64,000 nucleotides of DNA, taken from positions 1 to 64,000 of the forward strand of contig NZ_MAFC01000025.1 in the NCBI RefSeq assembly GCF_002013465.1, given 5' to 3'. A program made the translations under genes and the position numbers. Of this stretch, positions 41,681 through 50,083 are shown piece by piece (the first letter of the stretch is position 1; each line of letters opens with the position of its first letter). The DNA is from Mycobacterium sp. D16R12. GTDB taxonomy: Bacteria > Actinomycetota > Actinomycetes > Mycobacteriales > Mycobacteriaceae. The notes beneath the pieces are model-generated. The model had not been told where the DNA came from. It saw nothing but the letters and a program-made list of their open reading frames with translations, and did no database searches.

Positions 41681-41725
41681 TTTAGATCGGTCTATGCTCG
41701 CGGCACGTATGAGGAGTGATTCGCG

Positions 41726-42190
41726 ATGCTGATCGTCGCACTGGTGTTGGCCGCTGTCGGTCTGGCGTCCCTGGTGGCAGCAGTGGTCACCAGTAATGAA
41801 GTTCTCGCCTTCGTATGTATCGCCGCTGCCGCCATCGGCGTGGTGCTCATGATCGTCGACGCGATCCGGGACCGGCATGCCGGCGCGTTGGGTGCCGATG
41901 AGGAGTCCGACGCGGACGCCGAGGGTGATGACGATGAAGCCGAGGCGCAGGGCCCGGGCGAGTCCGTCGGCGCCTCAGCCGTTCATGCCGACGGTGACTC
42001 GGTAGCCGATGTGCCAGAAGCTGATTCGACCAAGACATCGGTGATCCCGGCGGTACGCGAGAACGCGGGCCCCGCCGCTGTGAGCCTCAAGGAGGCCGCC
42101 ACCGCGGCCCACATTCATCCGTCTGCCGAAGAGACCTACGAGCAGTTCGATGTCGACGACGAGGATGAGGACGAGCCGCACCGCTCGTAA
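41726..42190 (+). CDS. Small membrane protein (Rv2144c-like)
   Basis: A 154-residue protein. Two closely spaced membrane helices occupy about residues 2-22 and 26-45 (LIVALVLAAVGLASLVAAVV and FVCIAAAAIGVVLMIV). A very acidic cytoplasmic tail (ADEESDADAEGDDDEAEAQG, EEDEDEP-like end) follows. Function unknown. It follows wag31 by 45 bases and may be cotranscribed. The tail is longer than in the 118-residue M. tuberculosis protein as I recall it. Confidence 0.8.
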   Translation: MLIVALVLAAVGLASLVAAVVTSNEVLAFVCIAAAAIGVVLMIVDAIRDRHAGALGADEESDADAEGDDDEAEAQGPGESVGASAVHADGDSVADVPEADSTKTSVIPAVRENAGPAAVSLKEAATAAHIHPSAEETYEQFDVDDEDEDEPHRS

Positions 42191-42205
42191 CGGGACCCTT
42201 GCCAG

Positions 42206-42805
42206 ATGTCGCGTAGCGCTGTCGCAGGCGTGGCCATCGCTGCGGCACTCACCCTGTCGGCGTGCCACGCCGCCGAGCCGGACGCCGGTGGCCATTTGGA
42301 TGCGGTGGTCGGCATTGTCCTGGTGACGGCCCAGACGACAGTCCCGCCGCCACCGTCCGGCACGATCGGCGAGGAGCCGGACGGGGGTGCGTTGTCTGCT
42401 CCGGTCAGCCCGTTCGACACCTCCTCCCTAGCGGTCATCAGGCTGGACCCTCCGCTGCTACGCGCGGTCCAGGACGCCGCTAATAGCGCAGCGGCCGACG
42501 GTGTGCCACTTGTGATCACGTCGGGTTGGCGGTCGCGGGCCTTCCAGCAGCAGTTACTCGATGACGCGGTACAGACATATGGAAGCCTGGCGGTGGCCCG
42601 GCAGTGGGTGGCCACTCCCGATGAATCGCATCATGTGCAGGGCAAGGCCGTCGATATCGGCCCCGCGGCGTCGTACGGGTGGATGCTGGCGCACAGCACG
42701 CAATTCGGCCTGTGTCAGGTCTTCGCCAACGAGAAGTGGCACTACGAGCTCACCGCGGATGCTGAAGGGCAATGCCCGCCGCTGCGCACGAACGCCGCAG
42801 GCTAA
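42206..42805 (+). CDS. M15-family D,D-carboxypeptidase-like lipoprotein
   Basis: Exported lipoprotein of 199 residues. The signal peptide ends in the lipobox TLSAC (Cys20), a Pro/Gly linker follows, and then a VanY/peptidase M15 domain with TSGWRSRAFQQQLL, the zinc motif SHHVQGKAVDIG (HX6D type) and EKWHYEL, whose His and Glu complete the site. It should trim D-Ala from peptidoglycan stems outside the membrane. It starts 15 bases after the Rv2144c-like gene, so it may be cotranscribed with the polar-growth genes. M. tuberculosis has other genes in this place as I recall. Confidence 0.87.
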   Translation: MSRSAVAGVAIAAALTLSACHAAEPDAGGHLDAVVGIVLVTAQTTVPPPPSGTIGEEPDGGALSAPVSPFDTSSLAVIRLDPPLLRAVQDAANSAAADGVPLVITSGWRSRAFQQQLLDDAVQTYGSLAVARQWVATPDESHHVQGKAVDIGPAASYGWMLAHSTQFGLCQVFANEKWHYELTADAEGQCPPLRTNAAG

Positions 42806-42997
42806 CCGAACGTTTGGCCTGTGGAACTCGCGATGCGGTGGCAGAGCGGCTGTCGGATGAGGGTCTCTAGCACCAAAAGTCCTGTGGCCCTGGTATATCC
42901 AGGCGGAAGGAAATAGTTGCAAGCCGACGGACCGCACGCCATTGATTCGTTTCCCTCGCACAAAGTGCCTAGTGAGGAGACGCCGATTAATCCATTG

Positions 42998-43083
42998 TGT
43001 CCGAGGGGGGACTTGAACCCCCACGCCCGTTAATAGGGCACTAGCACCTCAAGCTAGCGCGTCTGCCATTCCGCCACTCGGAC
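42998..43083 (-). tRNA. tRNA-Leu (GAG)
   Basis: Class II tRNA of 86 bases. The acceptor stem GTCCGAG (43077-43083) pairs with CTCGGAC (42999-43005). The anticodon stem CTAGC/GCTAG encloses loop TTGAGGT with anticodon GAG. There is a long variable arm, a T-loop with TTCAAGT, and discriminator A. CCA is not encoded. Confidence 0.95.
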
Positions 43084-43199
43084 ATGCTGGGCCTGACGGC
43101 CCGTGGTCGCCGTCATAGGCTAGCGGAAACCCCGCACAAGGCCCAAACCGGTCGTCGGCGGGCGGTGCGCAGCGTCTGACGATGGTAGGAAAGGTAGTT

Positions 43200-44537
43200 G
43201 TGACTTCTGAGAATCCGGCGCCCGAGGACGAGGTCGTCGAACTGGTCAGCACGCTGATCCGCTTCGACACCTCCAACACCGGAGAGCTGGAAACCACCAA
43301 GGGCGAGGCCGAATGCGCCCGCTGGATCCAGCAGCAGCTGGAAGAGGTCGGATACAGCTGTGAGTACGTCGAGGCGGGCGCGCCCGGACGCGGAAACATG
43401 TTCGCGCGCCTGGCCGGGGCTGACAGAGGGCGCGGTGCCCTGCTCGTGCACGGCCATCTGGATGTCGTTCCCGCCGAGGCCGCCGACTGGAGCGTGCACC
43501 CCTTCTCCGGGGCGGTGACCGACGGCTACGTGTGGGGCCGCGGCGCCGTCGACATGAAGGACATGGTCGGGATGATGGTCGCCATCGCCCGCTGGTTCAA
43601 ACAATCCGGGACAGTCCCCCCGCGTGATCTTGTCTGGGCATTTGTCTCGGACGAGGAGAACGGTGGCAAGTGGGGCTCTCAGTGGCTCGTCGACAACCGT
43701 CCCGACCTGTTCGAGGGTGTCACCGAGGCCATCGGCGAGGTGGGCGGTTTCTCGCTCACCGTGCCGCGTAAGGAAGGCGGAGAGCGGCGTCTGTACCTGC
43801 TGGAGACGGCGGAGAAGGGCATCGCCTGGATGAAGCTGACCGCCAAGGCGCGGGCCGGTCATGGCTCGATGGTGCATGAGGACAACGCCGTCACGGCGGT
43901 CGCCGAAGCCGTCGCCAAACTCGGCCGGCACCGGTTCCCGATAGTGCTCACCGAAGCGGTCACCCAGTTCCTTGCCGCGGTCGCCGAGGAGACCGGCTAC
44001 GACTTCGACCCGGACTCACCGGATCTGGAGGGCACGGTCGCCAAGTTGGGGTCGATTGGCAAGATCGTCGGCGCGACCCTGCGCGATACCGCCAACCCCA
44101 CCATGCTCAAGGCCGGGTACAAGGCCAATGTCATTCCGGCGACCGCTGAGGCCGTGATCGACTGTCGGGTGCTCCCCGGGCGGCTGGAGGCCTTCGAGCG
44201 CGAGGTCGACCAGATCATCGGTCCCGATGTCGAACGCGAGTGGGTGCAGTTGCTTCCGGCCTACGAGACAACGTTCGACGGTGACTTGGTCGATGCGATG
44301 AACGCCGCGGTGCTTGAATTCGATCCCGACGCCCGCACCGTGCCGTACATGCTTTCCGGCGGTACCGATGCGAAGGCGTTCGCCCGGTTGGGTATTCGTT
44401 GCTTCGGGTTCGCGCCCCTGAAACTGCCGCCCGAGCTCGATTTCGCCTCGCTGTTTCATGGCGTCGACGAGCGCGTGCCTGTCGACGCCTTGACGTTCGG
44501 TACCAAGGTTCTTCAGCACTTCCTGCTCAACAACTGA
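43200..44537 (+). CDS. M20-family metallopeptidase (Rv2141c-like)
   Basis: Di-zinc peptidase or deacylase of 445 residues. The catalytic Asp is in LLVHGHLDVVPAEA, the bridging Asp in GRGAVDMKDMVGMMV, the general base pair in FVSDEENGGKWGSQWL, and the His ligand near the C terminus in SLFHGVDERVPV. It is often labelled DapE2, but the true succinyl-DAP desuccinylase is usually elsewhere, so the substrate is open. GTG 43200 has GGAAAGG six bases upstream and is preferred to ATG 43182. Confidence 0.9.
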   Translation: MTSENPAPEDEVVELVSTLIRFDTSNTGELETTKGEAECARWIQQQLEEVGYSCEYVEAGAPGRGNMFARLAGADRGRGALLVHGHLDVVPAEAADWSVHPFSGAVTDGYVWGRGAVDMKDMVGMMVAIARWFKQSGTVPPRDLVWAFVSDEENGGKWGSQWLVDNRPDLFEGVTEAIGEVGGFSLTVPRKEGGERRLYLLETAEKGIAWMKLTAKARAGHGSMVHEDNAVTAVAEAVAKLGRHRFPIVLTEAVTQFLAAVAEETGYDFDPDSPDLEGTVAKLGSIGKIVGATLRDTANPTMLKAGYKANVIPATAEAVIDCRVLPGRLEAFEREVDQIIGPDVEREWVQLLPAYETTFDGDLVDAMNAAVLEFDPDARTVPYMLSGGTDAKAFARLGIRCFGFAPLKLPPELDFASLFHGVDERVPVDALTFGTKVLQHFLLNN

Positions 44538-44558
44538 TCACACTCTGAAAGGATCCCC

Positions 44559-45080
44559 GTGCCCTCTCCGTACGACTCTCTGCCGCAGCTGCCGACCTTC
44601 ACCCTGACCTCTGACAGCGTTGCCGATGGTCAGCCACTCGCGAATGCTCAGGTCAGCGGAATCTTCGGTGCCGGCGGCCAGGATGAATCGCCCGAGCTCA
44701 GCTGGTCCGGATTCCCGGAGGAGACCCAGAGCTTCGCCGTCACGGTGTATGACCCCGATGCACCGACCGTCTCGGGTTTCTGGCATTGGGCGGTGGTGAA
44801 CCTGCCCGCGACGACGACGCAGCTGCCCGCAGGCGTCGGTGATGGCAGTGGATTGCCTGGCGACGCAATCACCTTGGCCAATGACGCGAGCCTCAAGCGT
44901 TACCTCGGCGCCGCCCCGCCGGCCGGGCACGGCCCGCATCGGTACTACATCGCCGTGCACGCCGTCGATGTCCCCAAGCTGGAGATTCCCGAAAACGCCA
45001 CTCCGGCATTCCTGAATTTCAACCTGCTCGGGCACGCGATCGCCCGCGCCGTCATCGTCGGCACCTACGAGCAGCACTGA
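44559..45080 (+). CDS. PEBP/YbhB-family protein (Rv2140c-like)
   Basis: Phosphatidylethanolamine-binding-like protein of 173 residues, cytoplasmic, with the anion pocket formed by YDPDAPTVSGFWHWAVVNLP and GHGPHRYYIAVHAVD. Bacterial members bind small ligands; the physiological one is unknown. GTG 44559 follows GAAAGGATCC. Separated from the convergent pyrD by 13 bases. Confidence 0.92.
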   Translation: MPSPYDSLPQLPTFTLTSDSVADGQPLANAQVSGIFGAGGQDESPELSWSGFPEETQSFAVTVYDPDAPTVSGFWHWAVVNLPATTTQLPAGVGDGSGLPGDAITLANDASLKRYLGAAPPAGHGPHRYYIAVHAVDVPKLEIPENATPAFLNFNLLGHAIARAVIVGTYEQH

Positions 45081-45093
45081 TTGACTCGCGCCT

Positions 45094-46155
45094 TCAGGAG
45101 GCCGTGCCGACGGCTTCCTGAAGGCTGCTGAATCCGTTCGCACGCAGTCGTTGGGCGATGCCGTCGTGAATTCGCTTGGCGTAGAAGCCGCCCCGGTAGA
45201 TGAAACCGGTGTAGCCCTGCAGCAGCGAGGCCCCGGCGGTGATCCTTGCCCAGGCGTCGTCGGCATCCTCGATGCCCCCGACGCTGATGAGCACCAGGCG
45301 ATCCCCGACCCGCCGATGAAGTCGCCGCAGCACCTCGAGTGAGCGGGTGGCCACCGGTGGCCCGGAAATACCCCCGGCGCCAAGGTCTTCGACATCCGGC
45401 GTCTTCAAGTCGGCGCGGCTGATGGTGGTGTTGGTGGCGACGATGCCCGCCAGACCCAGTTCCGTTGCCAAATCCGCGATCTCGTCGATGTCGGCGTCGG
45501 AGAGGTCCGGGGCGATTTTTACCAGCACCGGCACGGTGGTCTCCTCCAGAACCGCGGAGAGGATCTTGCGCAACTCGCCGATGGCTTGAAGGTCGCGCAA
45601 GCCAGGAGTGTTGGGGGAGCTCACATTCACCACCAGGAAGTCGGCGGCGGGCCCTACCAAACGGGCGCTCACCCGGTAGTCGGAGGACGCGAACGCGGCC
45701 TCGACGATCTTCGACTTGCCGATGTTGGCGCCGATGGGCACCGTGGATTTTCGCGTCGCCAACCGGGGCGCGAGCGCTGCTGCGCCGTGATTGTTGAAGC
45801 CCATCCGGTTGAGCAGGCCGCGGTCGGCAGAGAGCCGGAACAGTCGGGGCTTCGGATTGCCGGGCTGCGCGATGGCGGTCACCGTGCCCACCTCGGCATA
45901 GCCGAACCCCAGCGGACCCCACACCTTGAGGCCCTCGCCGTCCTTGTCGAATCCCGCGGCCAACCCCAGCGGGGCGGGGAAGCGCACCCCGAACACCGCG
46001 CTGGCGAGGATGGGATCGGTCGGGGCGCACAGTCGATTCATCAGCCACCGCGTCGGCGCGAAGGCGGCCGCGGCGCGCAGGGACGCGAAGACCAGGGTGT
46101 GCGCACGTTCGGGCGGCACCACAAAAAACAGCCGCAACAGGATCGCGTACAGCAT
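45094..46155 (-). CDS. pyrD: Dihydroorotate dehydrogenase (quinone), class 2
   Basis: Membrane-associated FMN enzyme oxidising dihydroorotate to orotate with quinone. It has 353 residues: a hydrophobic N-terminal helix pair (LLRLFFVVPPERAHTLVF), PLGLAAGFDKDGEG, LNRMGFNNHGAAALA, NVSSPNTPGLRDLQ with catalytic Ser, and NTTISRADL. The ATG shares one base with the upstream DUF5703 stop, so it is coupled. Last gene of the lppL-DUF5703-pyrD operon. Confidence 0.95.
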   Translation of the reverse strand: MLYAILLRLFFVVPPERAHTLVFASLRAAAAFAPTRWLMNRLCAPTDPILASAVFGVRFPAPLGLAAGFDKDGEGLKVWGPLGFGYAEVGTVTAIAQPGNPKPRLFRLSADRGLLNRMGFNNHGAAALAPRLATRKSTVPIGANIGKSKIVEAAFASSDYRVSARLVGPAADFLVVNVSSPNTPGLRDLQAIGELRKILSAVLEETTVPVLVKIAPDLSDADIDEIADLATELGLAGIVATNTTISRADLKTPDVEDLGAGGISGPPVATRSLEVLRRLHRRVGDRLVLISVGGIEDADDAWARITAGASLLQGYTGFIYRGGFYAKRIHDGIAQRLRANGFSSLQEAVGTAS

Positions 46156-46415
46156 CAGATCACCGGGACGGTGAACGGCCCGCCAGCCAGGCTGCCGCGG
46201 AGTTTCTTGCGGCGCAACAAGACTCGACGACTTCCGTCGGTATAGACCCGGACCCGGGTCAGCTCCCAGCCGCCGAACTCGGCCTGAATCGAGAGCCGGA
46301 GCGATGCGGTGATCCTGGTGATTTCCGGAGGGAGCCGCAACGGGTAATAGTCGTACTCGTCATCGGGTTCGTTCTCCCAACCCACCGGAAAGCTGCTGCG
46401 TGCGGCCCGGCTCAC
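46155..46415 (-). CDS. DUF5703-family protein
   Basis: Small basic protein of 86 residues. YYPLRLPPEITRITASLRL, GGWELTRVRVYTDGSRRVLLRRK is the recognisable DUF5703 pattern. No membrane segment or catalytic motif. It overlaps lppL (GTGA) and pyrD (TGATG) and so is translated with them. Function unknown. Confidence 0.82.
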   Translation of the reverse strand: MSRAARSSFPVGWENEPDDEYDYYPLRLPPEITRITASLRLSIQAEFGGWELTRVRVYTDGSRRVLLRRKKLRGSLAGGPFTVPVI

Positions 46416-47467
46416 CCGATGCTCCTGATGTCGATCGCCTGCAATCCGTCGCCCGCGCCGGATGCCACAAACAACGTGGATCCGTCGCTGACCAGTGAAT
46501 TAGGTTGCCGCACAGTCGCGAATCGGGCCCTTTCCTCGGGGATGCCGGTAGACAAATCGTAGCCAATAACCGTGTTGGACGCAGTCTGCGACACCCAGGT
46601 GAGCTTGGTCGAGTACGCCAGCCCATAGGGGGCGGCAGGCACCGGGTAGCGCTGGCGCAGGATGAGCGAGTCGGCCAACCCGAATGCCAGCAGCGCGCCG
46701 CCGCGGGTATCGGCCACCAACAGCCGTCCCTTGTCGTCGGCGAGTATCGTGGTCGCCCCCTCGCCGGCACGAAGGGCATGCGCGGTGCCATCGCCGGCCT
46801 CGGTCAGTGTGGTCACCGAACTTTGCGCACGATCCAGAACAGCAACGGTGTTGCCTTGGTAGGCAAGGGAATCGATGTGGGCGAAACCGTTTGCGTGGGC
46901 GGTTATCTGGTTTTGGGCGTCGAGGGTGAACACGGTGCCGTCGGTGTTTCCCAATACGACTCGGCCGTCTGGACGTCGGGTGATGGCCGAAAATTCGATG
47001 TTTTCATGGCCCGAGATATCGACCTTGTTCGCGCGCCCCGAGGCGACGTCGACGGTGAGGTAGCCACCCTTGGTCGATAGGTACACCGTGCCGTGTCCGT
47101 CGCCGACGGCCGCGGTCGCCGGGGAGGGGAGCGCAACGGTGTGACGTGGCACGTCGAGATTGTCCCGCGTGAATAACGTCACTTTTTGGCCGTGATCGGT
47201 CAGAACTGACACCGTGTTGGTCCAGGTGTCGAACAACACTGCGCTGGACTGGCCGGTGAACCGGTGGACCGTTCCGGCCGGTGCCGCCGTCACTGGGGGT
47301 GACTGTGCTGCGGAAGCCGGCGTGATGACGGCTGGGTCGGCCGGACTACCGGTATCACTGCCCGTTGAGCAGCCCGAGACCACTGCGATGACGGCTGCTA
47401 GTGCGGCGATAGTGCCTCTTATACCGCGCACATCGCGGCCCGGTAAGGGATTCATCTCGTCCATCAT
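46412..47467 (-). CDS. lppL: Lipoprotein LppL, beta-propeller type
   Basis: Exported lipoprotein of 351 residues. The signal ends in VVSGC, a Ser/Thr/Pro linker follows, and then repeated beta-propeller blades of the NHL/YncE kind (for example VGDGHGTVYLSTKGGYLTVDV, RLLVADTRGGALLAFGLADS, SDGSTLFVASGAGDGLQAI). It probably binds a partner or ligand at the outer membrane face of the plasma membrane; role unknown. The start may instead be ATG 47455. First gene of the pyrD operon, divergent from the next gene. Confidence 0.87.
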   Translation of the reverse strand: MMDEMNPLPGRDVRGIRGTIAALAAVIAVVSGCSTGSDTGSPADPAVITPASAAQSPPVTAAPAGTVHRFTGQSSAVLFDTWTNTVSVLTDHGQKVTLFTRDNLDVPRHTVALPSPATAAVGDGHGTVYLSTKGGYLTVDVASGRANKVDISGHENIEFSAITRRPDGRVVLGNTDGTVFTLDAQNQITAHANGFAHIDSLAYQGNTVAVLDRAQSSVTTLTEAGDGTAHALRAGEGATTILADDKGRLLVADTRGGALLAFGLADSLILRQRYPVPAAPYGLAYSTKLTWVSQTASNTVIGYDLSTGIPEERARFATVRQPNSLVSDGSTLFVASGAGDGLQAIDIRSIG

Positions 47468-47543
47468 CGCAACCGACCTGGGATTGCCGAGCAGGAGATG
47501 ACTTTCTCGGCGCGTTCGGTGCTAGCAGTCGGTAGCTGGGGGC

Positions 47544-47549
47544 TATCGT
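47544..47549 (+). promoter_or_regulatory. -10 element for the 47557 gene (leaderless)
   Basis: TATCGT ends seven bases before ATG 47557 and overlaps the alternative GTG 47548, which it therefore argues against. Confidence 0.55.
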
Positions 47550-47556
47550 GAGTGCT

Positions 47557-47871
47557 ATGACGCTTGCCGACAGTCCGGTCTTCACCGTCGAGGTCCTCGT
47601 GACGGGCGTGCACGCGAATGGATTTGGTGAGGTGGGCGATGGTCGTAGCTTCGCTTTCCGCATCGAGGATTCGTTGCTGCGTGTCGAGATCTACCGAGCC
47701 TTCCTCACCGAGCTAGTTCCCGATGACAGCGATGTGGTGGCTGTGGGAACGCGGCCGATCACCGACCTGGATGTCACCGATGAGCGCAGCATCATCGCCG
47801 CGGTGCGTGATCTGGTCGCCGACGCGCAGCCCGTGAGCATCAGCCGCCTCGCCCGGCTGCTGGCCGGCTAG
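47557..47871 (+). CDS. Conserved hypothetical protein
   Basis: A 104-residue protein without recognised domain, probably the equivalent of a small gene next to uppP in other mycobacteria (Rv2137c by position). It has a strand-rich N-terminal half (VFTVEVLVTGVHANGFGEVG, FRIEDSLLRVEIYR) and ends in DAQPVSISRLARLLAG. No membrane or metal motif. ATG 47557 fits a leaderless transcript. Confidence 0.78.
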   Translation: MTLADSPVFTVEVLVTGVHANGFGEVGDGRSFAFRIEDSLLRVEIYRAFLTELVPDDSDVVAVGTRPITDLDVTDERSIIAAVRDLVADAQPVSISRLARLLAG

Positions 47872-47893
47872 GGCGATCCGCCCTCGCGTCCAG

Positions 47894-47899
47894 TACGGT
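47894..47899 (+). promoter_or_regulatory. -10 element of uppP (leaderless)
   Basis: TACGGT ends seven bases before GTG 47907, supporting that start over ATG 47928. Confidence 0.5.
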
Positions 47900-47906
47900 C
47901 GCTGTC

Positions 47907-48758
47907 GTGGATTCGGCAGTAGCGGCAATGTCCTGGTTGCAAGTGATCGTGCTGGCGGTGGTCCAAGGACTTACCGAATTCCTGCCGATCTCGTCATCGG
48001 GCCACCTGGCCATCGTGTCGCGGGTGTTCTTCGATGAGGATGCGGGCGCGTCCTTTACCGCTGTCTCCCAGTTGGGCACCGAGGCGGCGGTTTTGCTGTA
48101 CTTCGCCAAGGACATCTGGCGCATCCTTCGGGCGTGGTTCGGCGGACTGTTCGTGAAGGCGCACAGAACTTTTGACTATTGGATGGGCTGGTACGTCATT
48201 GTTGGCACCATGCCCATTGGATTTTTGGGCCTGGCATTCAAAGATCAAATCCGTTCGGGCGCAAGAAATTTATGGCTCATCTCAGCCTCGCTGATCGTTT
48301 TCGCGCTGGTCATCGCCGCCGCCGAGTATTACGGCCGTCAGGTGCGCCATACCGAACAGCTCACCATGAAGGACGCCGTGATCGTCGGCAGCGCACAGGC
48401 TTTGGCCCTGGTCCCCGGTGTATCCCGGTCGGGTGCCACCATCAGCGCCGGGCTGTTCCTCGGACTGGACCGGCCCGCCTCCGCCCGATTCGGATTTCTG
48501 CTGGCGATACCGGCGGTGCTGGCCTCGGGGCTGTTCTCCCTGCCCGATGCGTTCCACCCTGTGACTGAGGGCATGAGTGCGACGGGTCCGCAGCTGCTGG
48601 TGGCCACCCTGATCGCGTTCGTCATCGGTTACGCGGCGGTCGCCTGGTTACTCCGCTTCATCAGTAACCACAGCATGTACTGGTTCGTCGGATACCGCGT
48701 GGTCCTGGGGTTGACGTTGATGGGCCTGCTGGCTGCCGGGGTGGTGAGCGCGTCATGA
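47907..48758 (+). CDS. uppP: Undecaprenyl-diphosphatase UppP
   Basis: Integral membrane phosphatase (BacA family) that recycles the polyprenyl carrier for peptidoglycan and arabinogalactan synthesis. It has 283 residues and about eight helices. Catalytic regions are QGLTEFLPISSSGH near the N terminus and LALVPGVSRSGATISAG in the second half. GTG 47907 is chosen from the leaderless -10; ATG 47928 would give 276 residues, the length I recall for Rv2136c. The 3' end overlaps the phosphatase gene (ATGA). Confidence 0.95.
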   Translation: MDSAVAAMSWLQVIVLAVVQGLTEFLPISSSGHLAIVSRVFFDEDAGASFTAVSQLGTEAAVLLYFAKDIWRILRAWFGGLFVKAHRTFDYWMGWYVIVGTMPIGFLGLAFKDQIRSGARNLWLISASLIVFALVIAAAEYYGRQVRHTEQLTMKDAVIVGSAQALALVPGVSRSGATISAGLFLGLDRPASARFGFLLAIPAVLASGLFSLPDAFHPVTEGMSATGPQLLVATLIAFVIGYAAVAWLLRFISNHSMYWFVGYRVVLGLTLMGLLAAGVVSAS

Positions 48759-49447
48759 CGGTCATCCTGTTGCGCCATGGGCGGTCCACCTCGAATGTCG
48801 CGCATACCCTCGCCGGCCGCAGCCCCGGTGTCGAGCTCGACGAGAAGGGACAAATCCAGGCGCGTGGGGTGGTTGACCGTCTGGGCTCGGTGACGGTGCA
48901 GGCGATCGTCACCTCCCCGCTGCTGCGATGCGAACAGACCGTGGCGCCGTTGGCGGCGGAGTTGAACCTGACGCCCGTCGTGGAGGATCGACTCGCCGAG
49001 GTCGACTACGGGCAGTGGACCGGCAGGGCGATTGCCGAGTTGCTCACCGAGCCGTTGTGGAAGGTCGTCCAGCAGCAGCCCAGTGCCGCACAGTTCCCGG
49101 GTGGTGAGGGGCTTGCGCAGGTGCAGGCGCGGGCGGTCGCAGCGATCCGTGAGCATGACCGGCAGCTATCCGAGGAGCATGGCGGTGACTGCGTCTGGGT
49201 GGCGTGCACTCATGGCGATGTCATCAAGTCGGTACTGGCCGACGCGCTCGGCACACACCTCGATGCGTTCCAGCGCATCGTGGCCGATCCGGCGTCGATG
49301 AGCGTGGTGCGCTACACCGAGCTGCGAACCTTTGTTGTGCACATGAACCACACCGGCCCCGACCTGTCCAGTGCGCTGAGCGCACGGCCGCCCGAGAAGC
49401 CCGCCGGGGCGGCTTCCGACGCTCCTGTGGGCGGCACAACCGATTAG
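48755..49447 (+). CDS. Histidine phosphatase (phosphoglycerate mutase-like, Rv2135c-like)
   Basis: Protein of 230 residues. The catalytic RHG motif is VILLRHGRSTSN, SPLLRCEQTVAPL follows, the acid is in EVDYGQWTGRAIAEL, and the second His is in WVACTHGDVIKSVL. Family members are phosphatases or mutases; the orthologue Rv2135c was described as an acid phosphatase. It is coupled to uppP. Its order with the next two genes is widely conserved in actinobacteria. Confidence 0.92.
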   Translation: MTVILLRHGRSTSNVAHTLAGRSPGVELDEKGQIQARGVVDRLGSVTVQAIVTSPLLRCEQTVAPLAAELNLTPVVEDRLAEVDYGQWTGRAIAELLTEPLWKVVQQQPSAAQFPGGEGLAQVQARAVAAIREHDRQLSEEHGGDCVWVACTHGDVIKSVLADALGTHLDAFQRIVADPASMSVVRYTELRTFVVHMNHTGPDLSSALSARPPEKPAGAASDAPVGGTTD

Positions 49448-49492
49448 ACCCTTCGCGCGAGGGGTTCATCGACCGGTAGTTTTGGAGACACC

Positions 49493-50083
49493 ATGCCCCG
49501 ATCGATTCACGTATTCCGCAGCCCGGACCGTTTCGTCGCCGGAACGGTCGGGGAGCCGGGGAACCGTACGTTCTATCTGCAGGCGGTCCATGAGAGTCGG
49601 ATCGTCAGTGTGATGCTGGAAAAGCAGCAGGTGTCTGTGCTGGCTGAACGTATCGGAACCCTGCTGTCTGAGGTCCATCGCCGGTTCGGAACGGAGATCC
49701 CGCCCGAGGCCGATGTGGTCGAGGATCTCAACCCGCTGGTGATGCCCGTCGACGCCGAGTTCCGGGTCGGAACCATGGGGTTGGGCTGGGACGCCGAGGC
49801 CAATTCGGTGGTTGTCGAACTACTCGCGGTGAGCGAGCAGGAGTTCGACGCCTCGGTGGTGCTCGATGACTCCGAGGACGGCCCGGATGCCGTTCGGGTG
49901 TTCCTGTCGTTGGAGGCGGCGAGACAGTTCGCAACACGTTCCACCCGGGTCGTTTCCGCGGGCCGTCCGCCGTGCCCGCTGTGCGAGGAGCCACTCGACC
50001 CGGCCGGACACATCTGCGTCCGCACCAACGGCTACCGCCGGGGGACGGTGCCCGGGGCGGCAGATGATGACGTCGAGTCCTGA
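49493..50083 (+). CDS. DUF3090 family protein (Rv2134c-like)
   Basis: A 196-residue protein with the DUF3090 opening IHVFRSPDRFVAGTVGEPGN. It contains a beta-rich body and a C-terminal zinc-knuckle-like CPLCEEPLDPAGHIC followed by RTNG. Function unknown; the family nearly always lies between a histidine phosphatase gene and the SCO1664-like gene, so the three may act on one substrate. It overlaps the next gene by 20 bases. Confidence 0.9.
   Translation: MPRSIHVFRSPDRFVAGTVGEPGNRTFYLQAVHESRIVSVMLEKQQVSVLAERIGTLLSEVHRRFGTEIPPEADVVEDLNPLVMPVDAEFRVGTMGLGWDAEANSVVVELLAVSEQEFDASVVLDDSEDGPDAVRVFLSLEAARQFATRSTRVVSAGRPPCPLCEEPLDPAGHICVRTNGYRRGTVPGAADDDVES

Noticed and set aside
49448..49492. Short hairpin CCCTTCGC/GCGAGGGG between the phosphatase and DUF3090 genes as a terminator
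   Set aside because: The arms need a wobble pair and leave almost no loop, and the flanking genes are co-oriented and closely spaced.
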